Positions 14,541 to 25,798 of a DNA stretch of 64,000 nt are shown here, one piece after another. The notes beneath the pieces are model-generated. The model had not been told where the DNA came from. It made no database searches and saw only the letters and a list, made by a program, of their open reading frames with translations. The first letter of the stretch is position 1, and every line of letters starts with the position of its first letter. The DNA comes from Rosellinia necatrix (taxonomy: Eukaryota; Ascomycota; Sordariomycetes; Xylariales; Xylariaceae), in NCBI GenBank assembly GCA_021209875.1, contig JAGYVD010000003.1:5704001-5768000 (forward strand), read 5' to 3'. The position numbers and the translations under genes are program-made.

Positions 14541-17500
14541 TATATTATAATTTTAATATATATTAATAATAATAGCTGTAATAATAAAAGTTATTAACAC
14601 AAGCTTTATTAATAAATATACGTTTAATAATTTAAATTTATTAAAAATATATATTTTATTTTTAAATATAAAAATATTAAAATTAATAGCTAACATAGTA
14701 TTATAAAGCGCGTTAAATAACAAGCTAGTATTAAATAATAGTAGATTAATTATATTTATAGCTTTAGCTGCCGCTAAGCCTACAGTTATTATTACAGCTT
14801 TTAAAAATCTTTTTTATATATTTTTAATATTTTTTTTTAATATAGTTATTTTTAAATTATATTTATTTAAATATTTTTAAAAATAATTTTAGTTTTAAAA
14901 ATAGATTAGCTATTATTACGTTTATAAAAGTTATAAACTTAATTAAAGCTACTATATTATTTTTTATAATAGTTTAAATATAAAATCTTTATTTTTAATA
15001 ATAGTTTATATTTAATTAATATTAATATTAATATTTTAAGCGCTAAAATAACTTTTATATTAAAATTATTTTATAAATATATAAGTTTGCTTTAAAAACA
15101 TTTAAATAAATATTTTAAAATTTTTAATATTTATAAAAATAACTATATTTAAACTATAATTAATTAATACTCCGCGAATATTTAAAAGTTGCTTTTTAAT
15201 AACATTTTAATATTATTTTTTTTAAAATTTAAACTATATTAATAAATTCTAATAATTATAAAATTTATAATTGTTATTGTTTAATAAATAAAATTTTAAA
15301 GTAGCTTTTTATTTATATTTAATTTAATTATTTTTAACTTTTTAAATCTGGCCTGTTTATTTTTAAAAATATGTTTAAATTTGCTTAATAATTGCTTTAT
15401 TATTATTAAATAAATACAGCTTATATTTAAGCTTATAATAATATTTTGCTATTAATAAACTTTTAAATAATAATTTTAAAATATAAAAATTATTATTTTT
15501 ATTTTACTTTTTAAAATTATATATTTTATAAAATGTTTTTAAACAAATAATATAATTAATTTATTATTTAGTTTAAAACTTATAATTTTATTTATTATAG
15601 TATTTTTAACTAGTTTTTTAAAAAGTAATAATTTTATATAATTTTTAATATAATATTAAAACGATTATATTTATATAAATATTAAAACAATATATTATAT
15701 AATATAAATAATATATTATATCGCTTGCAAGTATATTTAATTAAAAATAACATGTTTTAAATATATTTAGCCGGACGCTTAGCATAATATATAATATATT
15801 AACTTTAATTACGTGCTAAATTAAATATTTAATTATAATATTTATATAATTAGCTATAATTAATTATAATAAACGTTTTATTATTATTTAATTTAAAATT
15901 AAATAAAATATAAAATAATATCGCGTTTAATATAAACAAGTTTAATTTAATTATATTAACGCGTTTTTTTAGTATTAATTATATTTATTTTTACGTTTAT
16001 TTCGGCCGTTTTTTTTTTTATTACTTTTCTTTTCTTATTCAGGCTTTTAGTTTTTTTTTTTGGTTTTATTATATGACTTCTTTTTATTTTTATTTTAATC
16101 CACGCTTTTTTAACGCTTATTTTTTTAATTATTAGATTTTTTGTTATAGTTCTAATTATTTTTTTAACTTACAGATATTTATTTTTACTGCTGCGATTAA
16201 AAAAGCTTTATTTTAATAATTTAAATTATATATTTAGCTAAAGTATTTTTTATATTAAGCGTTAATAAATATTATTTAATTTTAAAGTTTATATTAATTT
16301 ATATTATAATTATAATATTATGCTAATTTTATTATTAGCGTTTAAAGTTTTATAGCTTAAATATATTTTAGTTTTTTTATATAAACGTAATAAAAGCAGT
16401 ATTTTATTATATAATATTTTTAATAATAATTTAATTTAAATAAAACGTTTTATTATTACAGCAGGTTATATATTAAATTAAATAATTATTTTATTTAAAA
16501 TAATGTTTAATTTTTATATTTTAAACTTAAGTTGTTAATTAATAATTAGTTTATTATTTTATTATAAAACTGCTAGTTTTTTAATAATATTTAAAATATA
16601 ATTAAAATTTATTAAGCATTTTGTTCTACTACTTTTAGATTTTTAAAAAATAAATTAATTTTTTCTATAAAACAGAATACGTCGGTAAAAATAAGCTTAT
16701 TTTTATTAGCTACTATTTTTATATTATTTTTGTTTTTTTTATCCAAGTTAAACTAGCTAATATTAGCTCGTTTTATATAATTATTATGTAATAAAAAAAT
16801 AAAGCTGTTAAACGTTTAATATTTTTTGTTTTAATTTTTCTGTTTATATTTATAATTATTTTTATTACTTCGACTTTTTTAATTAAAAGGCCGTTTTAAA
16901 AGTTTTTTTTTTTACTGTTTTTTTTATTATTTATATTTAAGCTATTTAAATCGTTAGAATTATTATTTAACAAAGGTAGTTTTAATAAGTTTTTATTATT
17001 TGCTAAATATTACAGTTTTAAAAATATTATAACAAAAAATGTTATAAATATATTATATTTAAACTAATATAAAATAAAAGATTTTATATGCTGCTGTGCT
17101 GCTTTAATAAACAAAGCTTTTATTAACAAATATACAGTTTATGCTTTAAAACGGACCGTTAAAATAATAAATACTAGTGCTACTACTAAAACTTATATTA
17201 GTTCTGTTAAAAGTATTAAAATAAACGATTTAAGCAATAGTTTTAATATTAATATAGCTGCGGTTAGGTATTAATAACTAAAATATTAAAATTAAACAAA
17301 TAATATTATTATATATTTAATTATATTTAACGCAGCTTTAAATAATTAATCAGCAGCGCAATAAAATGCTTTAAGGGCTAAAGTCCTTATATTAGCTAGC
17401 ATTCTAGCATTTTTTAGTTGTTGTATTAATTAATTAACTATTTTTGCTATATTAATATTTTTAGCATGTTTTTTGTTTTAATTATATTATTTTTTAATTT

Positions 17501-17635
17501 GTTATATTAATTTTATAAAAAGTTTATAGCTAAAATAAATAATTTAAAAGTTTGTTTGTTTAATTTAAATTTTAATTTTTAATTTTATAATTTAAATTAT
17601 TACTATTATAATAATTTATTTATATTTTTAGCGAT

Positions 17636-17850
17636 ATTGAGAGGTGCACCATAGGGGGGGTGAAAAGTGTATTGTAGAAGATGAAGATCTAACTATTCTG
17701 ATCTAACTTGTGGATCTAGCTAGGTGCGTGGGCCAGGGCCCACTTATTAGGGCTAGTCCCAAGTGGTGGGGTGCGTGGCTTTGCCACGCTACAGGTGGGG
17801 CTACAGCGCTTATATAAGCGACTCCCCTGTCGGCGCGTATCAGATATAGT
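17636..17850. repeat. GC-rich palindromic island, possible short insertion or solo LTR
   Basis: About 215 bp of clearly higher G+C inside the AT-rich block. It contains a GCGTGGC / GCCACGC inverted repeat with a TTT loop near 17,770-17,790, a self-complementary GGGCCAGGGCCC, and GCGCTTATATAAGCG. The edges are abrupt. It lies inside the span between the two LTR-like repeats. It shows no ORF. It could be a younger insertion, or one short enough to escape RIP, which needs duplicated tracts of several hundred bp. Confidence 0.5.
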
Positions 17851-19094
17851 TTTTAAAACTATTTATTTTTTTTTAAAAAAAATTAAAAAACTATTATAAT
17901 TATTAAACGTTATTTTTTTTAGCTTTAAATTAAGCAATAATTTTAAAGTTTTTATTAAATTTTGTATTAATTTTATATTGCTTTTGAAACAAGTTTAAAA
18001 TATAAACCTACGATTTTTTATTATTGCTTAGTTTAAACTTATTGCTAAACTTATTTTAAACTATATTTTTTTTTTTTAATATAAAATATTTAACATTTAT
18101 AGTTTTAATTTTTAATTTTTATATAAATTAAAAAAATACTAGTTTAATAAACTTAAGTTTTACTAATAAAAAGTTACGTTTTTTCTGCATTATTTTTAAA
18201 ACTAATAGCTTAAGTTAAACTATGCTAAAGATTTTTTCTGTTTTTATAAGCTTTAAAGTCGAATTTTTAACTATTAAAACTATTTTAAACTTTTTAAGTG
18301 CTAAAGATTTTAAGTTGGTTTTACGCTTTAATATGCTAACGTTTTTTAAATAAGTTAATAATAAAACAAATATATATAAGTCGACTTATAATTAAGCTAA
18401 TAAGTATTATTAGCTGTTTTATAAATTTATACTTATATATATTTTAAAATAAAATTAAATTTTAAAATTAAAAATAAAATAAAAATATAATTAAATAGTA
18501 TTAAAAACCTGCGTGCTTATTAAAAACTTAATATAAGCTTTTAAAAAATAAAAGTAGTAATAATTACGTTTAAAATATATAATTATTATTATTTAAATAT
18601 AATATTAATTAAAGTTTAAAAACTACTAATTATAATATTATAATCGTTAAATATTTAATATTAAAATAATTAAAGTTTAAAAAATAATAGATTATTTTAG
18701 TATATTAGTAGCTAGATGTAGTAGTATATAAACAACTAATAACTTAAACTATTTAAAATATAATATAAAATTAAATTTAGCTGCTGTTATAATATTTTTT
18801 TGCTTTTTATATTAATAAAAATAAAATAATCAACAAGCTAACGCAGAATATATTAAATTAATTAATTTATTAAATTTATAAATTAATAAACATTAATAAA
18901 TTTTGCTAATAACAGCTAAGCTTAAAAGCTAATAGTTCTGCTTTTTTTAGCAAATAGCGCTGCTTAAAATATAAAAAAAAATTATATTAAAAGTTAAATA
19001 TATATAAACGTTAAAAAACTAAACATATTTTATCTGCTAGCACAAAAAAAATAGACTAAAGTATAAAGTTGTATAATTATAAAACTTACTGCAC

Positions 19095-19286
19095 TATTTA
19101 GTAAAGTTTACTAAAAGTAGTATAATTAAATCTTTAAAAATATAATATAGATTAAAAAAAAGAGGCTTTTAGTCCTGCAGAAACCAGAAGCCTTAAGCTA
19201 GTAAGTTACTTTATTTAATCTACACAGTTTTTATTTAGCTAGCTGCGCTAGCTAGATAAGGAGCCCCCCCTTCCTGACTGTGTCAA
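19095..19286. repeat. LTR-like repeat, copy B
   Basis: Second copy of the element at 10,841-11,030, same strand. The first hairpin (19,164-19,192) has decayed by transitions, while the AGCTAGC-TGC-GCTAGCT hairpin is nearly intact. The copy ends at a TGTGTCAA sequence that corresponds to TATATTAA in copy A. This copy is more mutated than A in its left half and less mutated in its right half. Confidence 0.65.
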
Positions 19287-22200
19287 CTTTATTTTAAAAC
19301 GTTAAAAATAATATTTTTAAAACATTAAACAAGCTTATTAATTACTCCGACGCATATTTTAAATAACAAAAAAAAACTAACGTATATTTAAAAATTATTA
19401 AAAAATTTATTTGTTTATTATATAATATTATTTATAAACTTATGTTTTAAAAAAAAATAGCAGAACTTATTTTTTGCCGCCTTATGCGTGCAATAGCTAT
19501 CTTAATAATTAATTTAATTAAACAAAAGTATGCAACTATATAGCTAGTTATATTATTTAATTTTTATAATTTTTTTATATTTTTTTTAACTTAATAATGT
19601 TTTAAAAATAAAATTTTAAAACGTCGTATATATATTATTATAACTTTTAATAGCTATTTTTAATAACGTAGAAGCTAAACAGATTTTTATTTATAATATA
19701 ATAAAAGTTATATATATAAAATATAATATTAATAACAAGTAGTAAATATATTAGCAAGCTTATATTATATAATATTTAAATATTTTTTTTTTTTTAAAAA
19801 AAACAGAAAAAATAGAATTTATTAACACTTAAACAGTATAAATGCTACTATATAAAATAAGCAGCAAAAAAAAGCTAGTTAAATTATAAACCATATATTA
19901 TTAAATAAATCTATATTTTATAAAAATTAAATTATTTATTAGCATTAATTAAAAAGTATTAACTTTATTAGTTTATAAAGCTATTTATATTTAAATAAAT
20001 AAAAACAAAAATATATTAATATTATAAAGTTTTCTTATTTTTGCTTTAGCTTATTTATATTAATAAAAAAATAAAAACTTTTATACTTATTAAAATTAAA
20101 ATTTTTATAATTTAAATTTAAAAAACTATAAGCAAATATATTTATAAAAAGCTTATATAATATAAAAATATACTAAACGTTATTATTAAACTTATTTAAT
20201 TAATATATAAAAATATTATGCTAGCTAAAATAAAAGCTATAGTTAAAGCAATAATATTAAACAATATTATAAAAAAGTTAATTTTTATTAATATTTATTT
20301 AATTTTGATAATAAATACGCAAAATATTATAATATTACAGCTTTTTAGCAATATAATATTTATTTAATTGTATTAACAACAAAAACGCTGTAAAAAACGT
20401 AAACTTTACTATAGTTATTTGAAAAGTTAGCATAGTTTAAAACAAACAGGTTAATACTATTAAAAATTATAAATAAATAAATAAATTAAAAAACAAAAAA
20501 CTTTAATAAAAATATTAATAAAAACATTAATAAAAACAAAATATATATATATAAAATATTAAATAACATTATTTAAGTTAATATTAATATATAAAAAAAA
20601 TAACAAAAATAAAATTAATATTAATATATTTTAATATGTAATAAAATATAATATTAATGTTGCAAAAATATTAAAATAATAAAATATTACAGAAAATGAA
20701 TTTAATGGTTTTTTATAAAATATTTATAATTAAACAACAAATAAAAAAAGTTTATTATAAACGATTTTTAAGTTATATTATACAGCTATAAACTATTAAT
20801 AAAATGTTTAAAAAGCGGAAAATTAGCATTAAAATATTTTTTTTTAAATTGCTACTATAAAACGTAGCAAACAAATTTAAATTTAAAACAATATAATTAG
20901 TACTAGTTATTAAACAATAAATAATCTGTTTTTTATATTTTTATAATATATTAAACAATTAATTGCTATTTTAATATTAAAGCTATAATTTTATAGCTAA
21001 ACCGTTATTTAATTATATATATATTATAGCTGTTATGCTTAGTTAAAATAATAATTAGCTTTATAACATTGCAGCTTTTTTATATATAATATTTATAAAA
21101 CTATAACTAATAAAACTATTTTATATTATATACGCTTTAATTATAATAATAACAACAGAAAAAATATACGCGGATTTTATTAATATTTATAGCAATAAAG
21201 ATTTTATTATTTTATTTAAGCCGGAAAAACTGCTAGCAGAAGTTATATAACGCGGTTAAACAGCGTTATATAAAAAAAGTATTATTTAAAGTTTGTTTAA
21301 ATTAATTAAAGCTGTTATAATAAAATATTTAAAATAACGTTGCATATACCCAGCTGTACAATATATTTTAATTAATCTGTAAATCTATTAGCAGAACGTA
21401 GCGCTATAAAAAAAAACAGGCAAAAAACTATATAAAAAATTGCTAGGGCAGTTAGTTAAAGCGTTATATTAATAAGCTAACATTATAGTTTGTATTTTTT
21501 TTATTATATTAAATTTAAGTATTATTATTAATTTAATAATAATCTAGATTAATAAAACATTTTATATTATTAAACTAAATATATTTATTTTTTAATTAAA
21601 TAGTTTAAAATATTTATGCAGATATTTTTAAATAATTTTAAATAAATATAACTGTTAATTTTTTAATATTATTATATATAAAAAACAAAAAATTAAACTT
21701 TTAATTTATTTATTTAATAAATAAAGCTTTTATTAACAGCTAGAATAAAACAAGCTAAAATAATGCTAGTTTATAGCTTAACTATTAATTATAAAGCTAA
21801 AAAAAAGAAATTTTATTTATTTTATAAATATTTTACAACAGGCAAATAAAAGAATTTTATATTAATTATAAAAATTTTATAATATTGCAAGTTTAAAAAT
21901 TTTTTTTATAAACTAGCTGTACTAAATATAAAAAAATTATGGATTTTTTTTAATTTTAAAAATAATTAAAACAAAGCTTTAAACAGTATTAGTATTTATA
22001 ATATAGTTTATACAACTTATATTTAAAATATTATTACTTTTATTTTTGCTTTTAATTTAATATATTTATTAAAACAACGATTAAATATTATAATTATTAT
22101 TTTTTATAAAATATAAATTCTAATTCTGCGGCAAAAATAAATAAACTATTTAAAGCTAAAATATACTACGATTTTATTTAAATATATATAGTTTAAAAAG

Positions 22201-23320
22201 CTTAAAATAATAAATTTAATATTTTTATTGCTAATTTTATTTAATCTAATAAAACAGAATTTATTAAAAATAAATATTTAGCAATTGTTATATTAATTCG
22301 CGGATTATATATAAATATTTAAATAAATAAAACTGCTGTATAAAATAAAAAAATTAAAAAACAGATCTATTAAATAATTAATTAAATTAAAATTATATTA
22401 TTTTAAGCGGGCCGCGACTTAAACATTTTTAAAAAATAAATAAAACAACAAATATTATTATTATAAAAAATATATAAAAACAATAGAAATATTGTGCTAA
22501 ATTTTAATACGTTAATTATTAAGCCGCTTATTATGTTTAAAATTATATAAAAATAATTAAAACTTTAATAAGATTATTTATTACGTTAAAATAATATTAA
22601 ATTATTTAAAAATAAAGTCAGGAAACTATTTAACTAAATATTTATTTATATATTATTAAAAGTTATAAAATATTATAAAAACTTTAAAAAGTTAAAAATA
22701 AAAAGTTAAAAATAATAGGTTTTATAAAGCTTAATTTTATAAAGCTAGCTTAAACGCAGCTTGATTTAATATTTAATTAATTATAAAACAAAAAAATTAA
22801 AAAATAAAAATTATTACGTAAAAAATAAAATTAAATATATTTTAAAAATATTTAAGTATTTTTAATTTTACGATAATATGTTATAAGCTTTAGTAATTAA
22901 ACTAATTAAAAACTAATTATAAAATTTTTGATTTAAAATTAATTAACGATATTTTGTTAAAAATAAAACAAAAATTAGCTAATTATATTATTAAACAATA
23001 TTTAGCAGTAAAACATATTATTAAGTTTTTATTATATAATATTTAAATGTTAATAATTTAATTAACGTATAAAATATATTATGCTATTTATAAAATATAA
23101 ATTTTAGTTTATATATTAAAAAGCAGTAAATTTTTTGTTATAAACATATATAACTAGTTTTTAATATAAATATTAACGTAAAAATAAAATATTATTATAA
23201 TAATATTTAAAATTATAATTAAATATAATAATTTTATAACTATAATTAATAAAAAATAATAATAATTTTAATATAATTATAAAAACTTATTTATTAAAAT
23301 TAAAATTGCTTTTATTATCG

Positions 23321-23391
23321 ATTTTATAATAATTAATATTATTAATTTTATAACAGTTAATATTATTAATTTTATAACAATTAAAATTAAA
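23321..23391. repeat. short AT tandem repeat, 24-bp unit
   Basis: Almost three adjacent copies of a 24-bp AT-rich unit beginning TTTTATAA and ending ATTATTAA (23,321-23,344 and 23,345-23,368, then a partial copy). It lies within the last few hundred bases of the AT-rich block. Confidence 0.6.
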
Positions 23392-25227
23392 ATAACTTTT
23401 ATTATTAATTCTGCTACTATAAATGTATAAAACTTTTTAGCTAAAATTAATATAAAAAAAAAACTAAACAAAAATAATAAAAAAAACGATATAAGCAATA
23501 ATAAATGTTTTAATAAATAATTACAAAAATATAATATTTAATAAGAGAAGGGGTTATTAAAATATAAAAATACAAATTAAAATACAGAAATATATTATTT
23601 TATAAACCTACTTAAAAATGTATTAATAACCTACTAAATCTTTTATGCTTTTATTTACGAACTGCTATATTACTAGCTTCACCTTCTTTTTTTCTTATTA
23701 ACTAAAAAATTAAAGTCATATATTGGTTCTAATTTGGAATCCTTGTCGTATTAGCTGTAGCCAGCAATACAATACTATTATTTTGCGTGCCGCTGGCCCT
23801 TACATATATACTCATTATAAAGTATGCATAAGTTTTCGCGGGGTGCCATATATACCGTTAATTCTAACTAGGATCAACAGCGTCGTTTTTCCGTCACATA
23901 AATTCTAAATAAAGTATGTCAGAGATGCTACAGACTCCAGGCTAGCCGCGTACATGAATAACAGCGCGAGCATAAAGGGATGGGGACCTACCTGAGACTG
24001 GCACCCCCTGATTGCAACAAGACTTTCCTTGGGCCTGCAGCGCACAGGTTTACCGACCTGTTGTCCAGTTGTCACAATGACCATCGGATTTACATAGCTA
24101 ACTAGTTTCACAGGAGAAAGAACGCAAGGCATACAAGGCGCAGAGGCGCAGAAGGGGGCAATAACCATCAAGTTGAACACTGAGATACGACAGGGGTCGT
24201 AATCTGCACAAAAATGCCACGATTTCCTACAATAGATCACGACGACAAGAATATTTCGTAAAGCGATCATTAGTGTTTTTGTTGATGCAGGTGTACTGCA
24301 ACATGCCTCAACTACCGTCAGCTCCAATCAAGCCGCCGCGGCCCACGATCCCTTCACACTAGGTTTTTGGTGTTTCTCCTGAGATTTCCCTCCAGGATTG
24401 TCTAGTCATCTCTGCTCATATCTCCCAAGAGTTCTTCTGCCCGCTAGCACGACATCTCTTGGGTCCTGCTCTTCTTGAAAGCCAGCAAGAAATGCGCGAT
24501 CGGGGTAGAGCCGACACAAGATAGCTAGAATGGTGTTGCTGCTGTCGAGTTCGGTGAAGGCGAAGACGCGTTCTGATTATACACCTTGATATATGGCGCT
24601 CGCGACATGAGGGGATGAATTTCTCTAGATCGCCCAGCTTGGGAATCAGAACAGAAGCTGATGACGATGTCAGGACGACTCATTAGACAGTTGACTTCCT
24701 AACTGCTGCCTTGAGGATTGTATTGGAGTTCTTGATGACACACACGGCATTCGATGGATTGGATTGGCAGCTTGGCTGATCGATGATAAGAGTGATGTAC
24801 TCTAGAAAGCGTTGGCCTATCTCTTGTTATAACTCCGGGAATCCTCCACCGCTACAAAAAATAAGACGAGATTGGCCGAAACATTCTGCCGAAGATAAAT
24901 CTGCGCCAAGTGGTACACTTCCCAGAAAGCCAGTACGAAGTTGTCAGGTAGATAAAGCACATGGCGAGGTACTAGCTACCCTGCGGTGTAGCTCTAGAGG
25001 CACATTTGTGTGTATGGTGACTGAGGCCTCCCACCTTAGATGGTAGGCCCAAGAATCAATGATATCGAGCCTTACCCCTATTCTCAGCTATCTACTTGCG
25101 ACTCAGCTGCTACCCTTCTAGTGACTAGACCTCACTCCGAATATTCTTATATGACAGAAGTTTATATGCAGGAGGTAAGTAGTAAGTCAATTCTGTAGTC
25201 TAGTATGAAGACTTTGAGCACACTATC

Positions 25228-25271
25228 GCAAGATAGCAGGAGTGGAACGTTATCAAGTCGAGCACCTGGCC
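25228..25271 (+). repeat. dispersed repeat fragment, copy 1
   Basis: A gapless 44-bp match to 62,494-62,537: by my count 32 of 44 positions are identical and 10 of the 12 differences are transitions. It probably belongs to a longer degenerate element whose ends I cannot define. Confidence 0.45.
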
Positions 25272-25364
25272 CTTTACACCCACTTTATATACTGTCACAG
25301 CCGTCCGTACTGTGACGAAACATATGCTGCGAGCATCTTTAGCAATGACGTCGCAAGCCGCAAT

Positions 25365-25559
25365 ATGACCAGGATCCTATCAGCGGCAGTGGCTCTATTA
25401 CTACTTTTATGTCCTATATATGATAGAGCCTATGGGCAGACTCGTAAGCGGCAGAGCAGCGCGCCGGTCTGGGCCGAGGCCCGTTCACAGAACTCGGTAA
25501 ACGACCATTATATTCGATATAGTCGCCGCATAGTTACTACTGTGACTACCAGTATCTAA
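25365..25559 (+). CDS. possible small secreted protein (64 aa)
   Basis: A 64-codon frame starting with an apparent signal peptide: MTR, then a run rich in A, L and V, then a polar stretch with an AYG-Q type cleavage site near residue 24. A longer frame upstream to 25,242 adds residues that do not look like a signal peptide. The mature part would be about 40 residues, basic, without cysteines. The position next to a RIP-affected block resembles that of many fungal effector genes. I recognise no homologue, and chance open frames of this length are common here, so this is only a candidate. Confidence 0.2.
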   Translation: MTRILSAAVALLLLLCPIYDRAYGQTRKRQSSAPVWAEARSQNSVNDHYIRYSRRIVTTVTTSI

Positions 25560-25798
25560 GCAGTCCGCTGACCGAAGATTCCAAATACCAGGTACCTTTT
25601 CCTTGACGTGCGGCTCTATGGAAAGATAACCCGCGGGCGGCCTTGGTGTGCGGTGGGCCATATACTGATACGCCTCACCAAAGCCCCTAAGAGCATCGAG
25701 GGGACACCTACCTCCCACTTGGTTGTTTCATGCTCTCCCCGTGAACAAGATCGCTTTGAGGTTGGTGAACATTAAATTATACTACGCCTCTATCTAAA

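Larger units (their letters stand above)
1..23700. repeat. AT-rich, gene-free block with RIP-like mutation
   Basis: Composition is overwhelmingly A and T, with stop codons in all frames and no recognisable protein. TpA and homopolymer A/T runs dominate, while most surviving G and C sit in GpC steps such as AGCT. This is the usual look of transposon-derived DNA after repeat-induced point mutation in ascomycetes. Two direct repeats near 10.9 and 19.2 kb and several GC-richer islands lie inside. Blocks of this size occur at centromeres, at subtelomeres and as dispersed AT-isochores; the sequence does not tell which this is. Open frames here (for example 14,356-14,538 and 23,277-23,498) encode only K/I/L/F-rich strings expected by chance. 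Confidence 0.85.
23700..25798. other. transition zone, no recognised gene
   Basis: Base composition returns to normal within about 100 bp of 23,700. The zone has short open frames on both strands, for example 23,905-24,327 (-) and 24,783-25,046 (+). None shows a family signature, splice pattern or codon pattern that persuades me. A 44-bp stretch at 25,228-25,271 resembles 62,494-62,537. The zone probably holds decayed repeat or gene remnants between heterochromatin and cct2. Confidence 0.6.

Noticed and set aside
23277..23498. 73-codon reverse frame in the AT-rich block
   Set aside because: It is only K/I/L/F-rich low-complexity sequence made by a 24-bp AT tandem repeat.
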